Source: Caballeronia sordidicola (GTDB lineage Bacteria; Pseudomonadota; Gammaproteobacteria; Burkholderiales; Burkholderiaceae). From it: DNA of 47,160 bases. Of the stretch, positions 42,352 through 47,160 are shown in pieces (positions within the stretch are counted from its first letter, which is position 1; the number at the start of each line of letters is the position of its first letter). The notes beneath the pieces are model-generated. The model had not been told where the DNA came from and made no database searches. It saw only the letters and a program-made list of their open reading frames with translations. The position numbers were made by a program, and so were the translations under genes. The stretch is from contig NZ_JNFG01000210.1 in the NCBI RefSeq assembly GCF_000729995.1, positions 1 through 47,160 of the forward strand. The letters are read 5' to 3'.

Positions 42352-43596
42352 CTAGAACGTGCGTTTCTTGAGCGTGTACGCATACAAACCGTATTGCGTA
42401 TTCGTCTCGGCGTCGAAGTACCCGCCCTGCATGATTCCGTCGTCAGTTTCCTTCCATGACTTGCCCGAGTCGGTGCTGCTCAACGTAAAGTCATGCGGTG
42501 CGCCGTCGCGTGTCGCATCAGTCGCGTAGACTAGAAGAACCCCGCGCGTGCCCACGCTCAAACCATCAAGCGTCAACCGTTCATCGAATGTGTGCGATTG
42601 CTTGACCTCGGGCTGCTGGTAGCTCAGCCAACTCGATATAGCGCCCGTGCGATGACCCTTGTCAGTTCTGTCATCCCAGTTGCGTGGCGGACCAAGACGC
42701 GAAAGTGCATAAAGCGAGTAGATTCCGCTGGCCTCCTGCGACGACTGCAGATCGACCACCGTCTGCTGTGGCAACACCGCATCCTGCTCAAAATCCTGCC
42801 AATCCCACGCCAACCGGCAGACCACGCTCGATGTGCGAATCTCACCAAGACTCGTTACGTAGTACGCCACGCGCAACACCCCGTTTGGACCCAGATTCAC
42901 TGCGTCGAATGTCTTGCGCGGTTGATCGTAGTGGGTCGCCAGCGGCGGCATCTTGATTTCCTGCCAGGACTGGCCGCCGTCGGCTGTGCGCCATATATGC
43001 GGCCCCCAGCCGATGGCATAACCGCGCAATGGGTCGAGGAATAGCAATTTTCCGATGTTCTGGTTCTCCGGCCACGTGAGCTGTGTCCATGTCTTGCCGC
43101 TGTCGTGCGATCGCCAGAGCTTGGTGATCTGCGGCGACATGCCATCCTTCGGCACGGGCTTTGTATAGTCCATCCAGCCCGTGCTTACGTATAACGTGCT
43201 CCAGTCTTTTGAGTACGACCAGGCAGCGTCCTGGCCGCGTTGTTCGAAGGCACGTGTCAGGTTATCGTCAAGCTTGCCCCGCAAAATACGAACAGTAGAA
43301 CGGCTAAGCCTCTCGCCGGAGTCCTCTGCCCACGGCTCTTCTGCAATCGCCTGTGCCCCGTCATAACCTTTATCCAATCCAACTACGTGGTAGTGAATCT
43401 CAGGATCAGCGGTTTTTAAACTTAATACGTCGTTCCCGTGAATACGGAAAGCGCCGCCGCCATACGGCTTGTCGGTTTTAGTGAAGGTCGTCGTGACCGT
43501 TTCCCAGCTTGCTGCCATCTTCCGATACCCATAAGTTAGGCCGACAACGGCCGCTAATCCACAAACCAGGACTTTCCAATGCCACGTAGCGTGCAT
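42352..43596 (-). CDS. BNR/YCF48-like repeat protein, candidate T6SS immunity protein
   Basis: A 414-residue protein with an N-terminal signal or anchor helix (about 7-22) and at least three Asp-box style repeats: SHDSGKTWTQLTW, TADGGQSWQEIKM and STDSGKSWKETDDG. These indicate a sialidase-like beta-propeller in the periplasm. It begins one base after the stop of the candidate effector gene. Exported partners encoded next to T6SS effectors are often immunity proteins, and Tli-type immunity proteins are a possible comparison, but I see no decisive signature. A scaffold or glycan-binding role is the alternative. Confidence 0.7.
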   Translation of the reverse strand: MHATWHWKVLVCGLAAVVGLTYGYRKMAASWETVTTTFTKTDKPYGGGAFRIHGNDVLSLKTADPEIHYHVVGLDKGYDGAQAIAEEPWAEDSGERLSRSTVRILRGKLDDNLTRAFEQRGQDAAWSYSKDWSTLYVSTGWMDYTKPVPKDGMSPQITKLWRSHDSGKTWTQLTWPENQNIGKLLFLDPLRGYAIGWGPHIWRTADGGQSWQEIKMPPLATHYDQPRKTFDAVNLGPNGVLRVAYYVTSLGEIRTSSVVCRLAWDWQDFEQDAVLPQQTVVDLQSSQEASGIYSLYALSRLGPPRNWDDRTDKGHRTGAISSWLSYQQPEVKQSHTFDERLTLDGLSVGTRGVLLVYATDATRDGAPHDFTLSSTDSGKSWKETDDGIMQGGYFDAETNTQYGLYAYTLKKRTF

Positions 43597-43597
43597 T

Positions 43598-44482
43598 TCA
43601 CCTTTCCATCAAGCGGTTCAATGCGCGATCGACCAATTCGCTCGTTTCGGACCGAAATTTATTAGCCGACTCTTCCACCTTATTTAACCCAATACTTGCC
43701 ATTCCAAACGAACTCTCCTTCGCCTGCCCCCACGTGCGACCATCGCCCCACTCCTGCATGTTCGGTTCCCCAAGGATGTACCACAAGTCTAAAAAACCGA
43801 GATCAGCCAAACCTCCCTCAAGGTACGCGAGCGGGTGTGTTTCGAATGCGAAGGATGTGAAAGTCTCGTCATTCAGTTCGAGGCCGAATTGAGGCGGGGA
43901 CATTCGCACGTTACGATTTCCCTTTTCGCTAGTCATTTTTATCGTGTTTCCAGTCATATTTTGATGAAGTCCGTCTTCCATATGCACCTGGAGTTTCTTT
44001 TTTGCGAGGACCAGCCACGCTTGTCCTGAAGGACTTAATTTTGGAAATAACTTCGCCCCATAGGTCGAACAGTAGTAGTACCCGTAGCTGACGTAGTAAC
44101 CCGGTGGCTTATGTCCACACCCGACATGACGCATCATGAAATTCCCGTGACGCGACCAGTCCGAGTCCGTACTCTCAGCTTCAATGAGCTTCTCCCGTCG
44201 ATGCAAGAGCGTCGCAAACGTAGCGTGATCCCTGTACGGATCCCAGAACTTCGCCCACGCCTTCACCGCCTCCCACGTACTCGAAACGCTCACCTTCTCA
44301 ACCGTCTCCCAGTACTCGCCGTGGAGCGGCCGGTAGTAGTACGGACATGTCCCGACAATGGACGCCGCGGCGGCCGGCACCATCTTGTCGCACACGTTTC
44401 TCTCAACCAGCGCGCGTTGCTTGTAGTCCGTCGGCGTCATGTAGGACGTCGCTGTGCCCACTACTTTTTCATCTGCTGCCAT
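43598..44482 (-). CDS. Candidate T6SS effector of unknown activity
   Basis: A 294-residue soluble protein with no signal peptide, starting two bases after the vgrG stop. It is rich in Tyr, Trp and Cys (for example GTCPYYYRPLHGEYWETVEK and GYYYCSTYGAKLFPKLSP). It contains His/Cys/Glu-rich segments that could bind metal or form an active site (RHVGCGHK, ETHPLAYLEGG). I do not recognise a toxin family. Position directly after vgrG and before a periplasmic repeat protein argues for a VgrG-carried effector. This is contextual, not motif-based. An adaptor or a structural part is the alternative. Confidence 0.65.
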   Translation of the reverse strand: MAADEKVVGTATSYMTPTDYKQRALVERNVCDKMVPAAAASIVGTCPYYYRPLHGEYWETVEKVSVSSTWEAVKAWAKFWDPYRDHATFATLLHRREKLIEAESTDSDWSRHGNFMMRHVGCGHKPPGYYVSYGYYYCSTYGAKLFPKLSPSGQAWLVLAKKKLQVHMEDGLHQNMTGNTIKMTSEKGNRNVRMSPPQFGLELNDETFTSFAFETHPLAYLEGGLADLGFLDLWYILGEPNMQEWGDGRTWGQAKESSFGMASIGLNKVEESANKFRSETSELVDRALNRLMER

Positions 44483-44484
44483 TC

Positions 44485-46992
44485 TCAGCGGTCCAGTAAT
44501 TTGATCAGTACATCTTGAGGAACATGGCTCTTTCCGAGCAACGTCTCACCGTGCTCTCCAGTGATGCCATCGGCGATCAGCTTTCCTTCCGAATACATTT
44601 GGTACTTGGTATTCGCAGCCACGATCGGGGTACCCGCCCAACGAACGACAAAAGCCTGGTCGTAATCCCCAGTCGACGTTGGCAACGATGGGATCGCGGA
44701 AGACAAGCTTTGTGGACCGACCTTCTGAAATGACGCGGAGCGGATTAGCCGGTCTCCACGCGTTCCGTCTTCAATACCCACATCACGAATCCGCAGATAC
44801 GAGCCGCCGCATACGAGTAGAATTTCCTCTTTCGCGGTAATGACCACGCGCCCGTTGGCGCTGGTAATGCTCATGCCATCGTGTGCAATGAGATTCATGG
44901 CACCGTTCTGCGCCTGCACATCGACTTTGCCATTTGCCGCCAGCGCCTTAATGCCGTTTTGATGAGCGAATATCGAAGCCGCCTTAGTCGCCGCAATCGT
45001 AAAATTTCCTCCGACGCTAAAGTCAGCGTTTTTGCCCGCGACGGCAGTCAAATGCTCGCCGCTCGCAAGATGGATACCCTTAGGTGTCACGGCTGCAATA
45101 CCGTCGGGCGCCGACAGCACAATGACGGCCTTCTGCAAGTCCTTGAAAGCGCTCTCCAGTTGAACCTGCTGGGCCTTAACCTCAGCAAGTTCGGCCGTTG
45201 CCCGCTCAGCCGCCGAGCGCAACGCCGATGCTTCGCCCAAGGCGGACTGCAATTGCGCCAACGCAGCCTGCATCTCAAGATGAGGTGCACCCGGGCTCGT
45301 TAACCCGTCAGCGGACAGCAATACACCTTTGGCACCGCGCAAGGTTGCCCAACCCTGCGTCGTCGCTTCAAGCCCCTGCCCCCTCTCCTTCTTCTCACGA
45401 TCGACCAGAAACCCGAGACTTACCGACGTATTCTGAAACACCGTCGCGACCTTGACGCCTTCGTGCCCCTTGAAGTCTTCCAAACGCACGTCGTTACGGC
45501 GCAGTGGCGAACGCCATATCGAACGCGTATTCCATCCCTCACGGCCGTAAACAATGTCGGTGCGTTGAAAATCATGTACGGCGCCCACGATTACCGGACG
45601 ATCAATATCCCCGCCAGTAAAGTCCACCCTTACTTCAGAGCCGGGCAAAAGCGGATCATGCGAACCGCTGGTGAACGACGCCGAAGATCGCAAGAGCCGC
45701 AGCGGCGCGCTGCTAAACCCAGGCTTCGTCTCGCGCCAATCGAAGCCATACTTCACCTGATACCGGCCGTGCTCGTCCGGATGCGCATATTCGTCGGCGT
45801 AACGTGATTCGATCACTGCCTTCACCGGGCCTGGCATCCAGCGCCAGTGCTTTTGCGGATCGTATTCAGGCCGATATGGCAGGTGCGACGGGATTGCCTC
45901 GAACTCGTTCACGAATGCCTTGCCGCGTGCGCCGCGACTCGTCACCGACGTAATCACCAGCCCATACTTCGCATCGGGCAGTTCACGATTGGTCAGTCGC
46001 ACAACCATTCCCGGTGTCAAGCCAACGACGTTGCTGGTGCCGGCATAGGTTGTCTGGCGCGCAATCTGTTCCTCGCGCCGGAGGTTGGCAACGGCTTCTC
46101 CATCGGCCTGCGATTCATGGTGCTCGTTGCTGCGTCGAATCGTGCCGATAACCGAGCGGTCTTCAAAGGCAACGCTCGCTTCAGCCTTAAGCGGATCATC
46201 CGGAATGCGGTAGTTGTGTTCCCGTAAGCTGATGGTTTCGGGAACAGAGGTGCGCAAAGTGCGCAGCGTATGGATCGATTCCTGTCCGGTATTCGTCAGC
46301 CCTGCCTCACCCAGCAGCGGCACTTCGAGCGCTCGAACATATCCCTTTGCTGAATCGCCGAAGACGATCGTCTCCCGGCGAGCGCCGTTTTGATCGTCCG
46401 ATTGCTTGAAGTAATAGAAGACACCGTATTTGCGGCACAAGCGCGAGATGAACGCCTCAATGGACTCCTCGTACATCAAGACCTGTTCGAAGACCGGTTC
46501 GTTACCTTCAAACTGCCATTCGATATCCCAATGGTTAAAAATTTTGTCGTCGATGATTGACGCGTTGATGATGTCCTTGAGACTTGCGTCAAGGAACACC
46601 CGCGAATCTGTGGTCTGGCGCAGTAGCGCGAAACGCGGTTTGATAAATAGCCGATAGGTGGCTTCATCGGCGCTCGATGAAACGTGTTCCCAACTGCCGA
46701 CTACCCCGTGAAGCGTGCGCAGCCTCTCGACTTCTCGTGCTGACGACGACCAAGCAAAAGAACCTTCCGCGTCGATATGGAAGATGGACCAGCGTCCGAT
46801 GCACTCGGCGCCGGAAATCGCCATGTTCGGTGAAGTAACAACAATATTGGTCCAGAAGGGCTCGTTGAAGCGCTCGACCAACTCGTATTCAACAATAGAC
46901 AGCGAGAGCTTCGTACCGGGGATCTCCACGGTATAGCGGTTGGTCGTGACGTGGTTTGGATTGGCAACGGCGTTTCTGACGGTAGGCTGCAT
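44485..46992 (-). CDS. vgrG: Type VI secretion spike protein VgrG (TssI)
   Basis: An 835-residue VgrG, the trimeric spike tip of the T6SS. Domains: gp27-like base (about 20-390), gp5-like OB fold (about 400-500, RYQVKYGFDWRETKPG then LPGSEVRVDFTGGDIDRPVIVGAVHD), a helical Gln/Ala/Glu segment (about 570-630), and the DUF2345 beta-helix (about 640-755, SITSANGRVVITAKEEILLVCGG). A final 80-residue extension (AFVVRWAGTPIVAANTKYQM, then ADGITGEHGETLLG) looks like a small beta domain of the sort used to bind cargo. No ribosome binding site is obvious before the ATG. Confidence 0.95.
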   Translation of the reverse strand: MQPTVRNAVANPNHVTTNRYTVEIPGTKLSLSIVEYELVERFNEPFWTNIVVTSPNMAISGAECIGRWSIFHIDAEGSFAWSSSAREVERLRTLHGVVGSWEHVSSSADEATYRLFIKPRFALLRQTTDSRVFLDASLKDIINASIIDDKIFNHWDIEWQFEGNEPVFEQVLMYEESIEAFISRLCRKYGVFYYFKQSDDQNGARRETIVFGDSAKGYVRALEVPLLGEAGLTNTGQESIHTLRTLRTSVPETISLREHNYRIPDDPLKAEASVAFEDRSVIGTIRRSNEHHESQADGEAVANLRREEQIARQTTYAGTSNVVGLTPGMVVRLTNRELPDAKYGLVITSVTSRGARGKAFVNEFEAIPSHLPYRPEYDPQKHWRWMPGPVKAVIESRYADEYAHPDEHGRYQVKYGFDWRETKPGFSSAPLRLLRSSASFTSGSHDPLLPGSEVRVDFTGGDIDRPVIVGAVHDFQRTDIVYGREGWNTRSIWRSPLRRNDVRLEDFKGHEGVKVATVFQNTSVSLGFLVDREKKERGQGLEATTQGWATLRGAKGVLLSADGLTSPGAPHLEMQAALAQLQSALGEASALRSAAERATAELAEVKAQQVQLESAFKDLQKAVIVLSAPDGIAAVTPKGIHLASGEHLTAVAGKNADFSVGGNFTIAATKAASIFAHQNGIKALAANGKVDVQAQNGAMNLIAHDGMSITSANGRVVITAKEEILLVCGGSYLRIRDVGIEDGTRGDRLIRSASFQKVGPQSLSSAIPSLPTSTGDYDQAFVVRWAGTPIVAANTKYQMYSEGKLIADGITGEHGETLLGKSHVPQDVLIKLLDR

Positions 46993-47160
46993 TGAATGCG
47001 GGTCTCGGATTGTTGGTATCCAACCCGGCGCTAGCGCTTCAATCAGGCTATCGCTCGAATCGGTCTCTCAGTTGGGGGAGAACCATACGTTCGATTGACC
47101 GCTCAAATCCACACGAAAACTCTTAAAGTTTCAATTTTTGAAACAATATGCGACTAATTG
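46993..47160. promoter_or_regulatory. Upstream region of vgrG with two palindromes
   Basis: GTTGGTATCCAAC (47012-47024) and GTTTCAATTTTTGAAAC (47128-47144) are perfect interrupted palindromes, about 20 and 136 bases upstream of vgrG. The second lies in an AT-rich stretch. Both could be operators for the T6SS run. No sigma-54 site was found. Confidence 0.4.

Noticed and set aside
46993..47160. Sigma-54 promoter of the T6SS run
   Set aside because: No GG-N10-GC element found on the minus strand.

Overview
The window looks like a chromosomal piece of a high-GC beta-proteobacterium of the Burkholderiaceae (Paraburkholderia/Caballeronia type). This is inferred from gene content, uniformly GC-rich coding sequence and protein resemblance; no rRNA or tRNA is present to fix the genus. 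I see no CRISPR, rRNA, tRNA, insertion sequence or intact prophage. The right end (about 35.5-47.1 kb) is an accessory type VI secretion block; the rest is a mosaic of short operons.

Left part (0-16.2 kb): a FUSC-type membrane exporter and a small helical protein (both minus strand); a Ser-rich lipoprotein followed by a Tat-exported phosphocholine-type phospholipase C; a RIO-family kinase preceded by a 26-codon leader ORF that overlaps it as ATGA; a convergent sirtuin; a HipB/HipA toxin-antitoxin pair behind four operators spaced exactly 27 bp apart; a divergent MFS transporter/LysR pair; a Rieske-FAD reductase fusion; a DUF3175 protein; and a tight three-gene run (Cys-motif mini-protein with a hexanucleotide tract, sorbosone-dehydrogenase-like protein, small hypothetical).

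Middle (16.4-34.7 kb): xfp-ackA forms a phosphoketolase bypass (sugar phosphate to acetyl phosphate to acetate plus ATP). A 1411-residue CheB-CheR-PAS-histidine kinase-receiver protein faces it. Upstream of that, read the other way, is a nuclease-helicase fusion of the XPD/DinG type with a near-ideal LexA box three bases before its start codon, so it is probably part of the SOS response. Next come a serine-recombinase homologue that has lost its catalytic residues, a 2-oxoglutarate/Fe(II) oxygenase, ribA, an orphan peptide-binding protein, an F420/NADP-oxidoreductase-like protein, and the peroxide-defence pair ahpC-ahpF closed by a strong terminator.

Right part (35.5-47 kb): seven minus-strand genes run vgrG, candidate effector, candidate immunity protein (BNR/YCF48-like), PAAR-like spike tip, a two-TM protein of unknown function, tssM and tssF. 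TssM lacks recognisable P-loop residues. The cluster stops after tssF without tssG. The first four genes form a delivery and cargo module; the last three are membrane-complex and baseplate parts.

Most notable: the 27-bp-phased hipBA operator array, the SOS-box nuclease-helicase, the catalytically dead recombinase, and the unassigned effector/immunity pair beside vgrG and PAAR.
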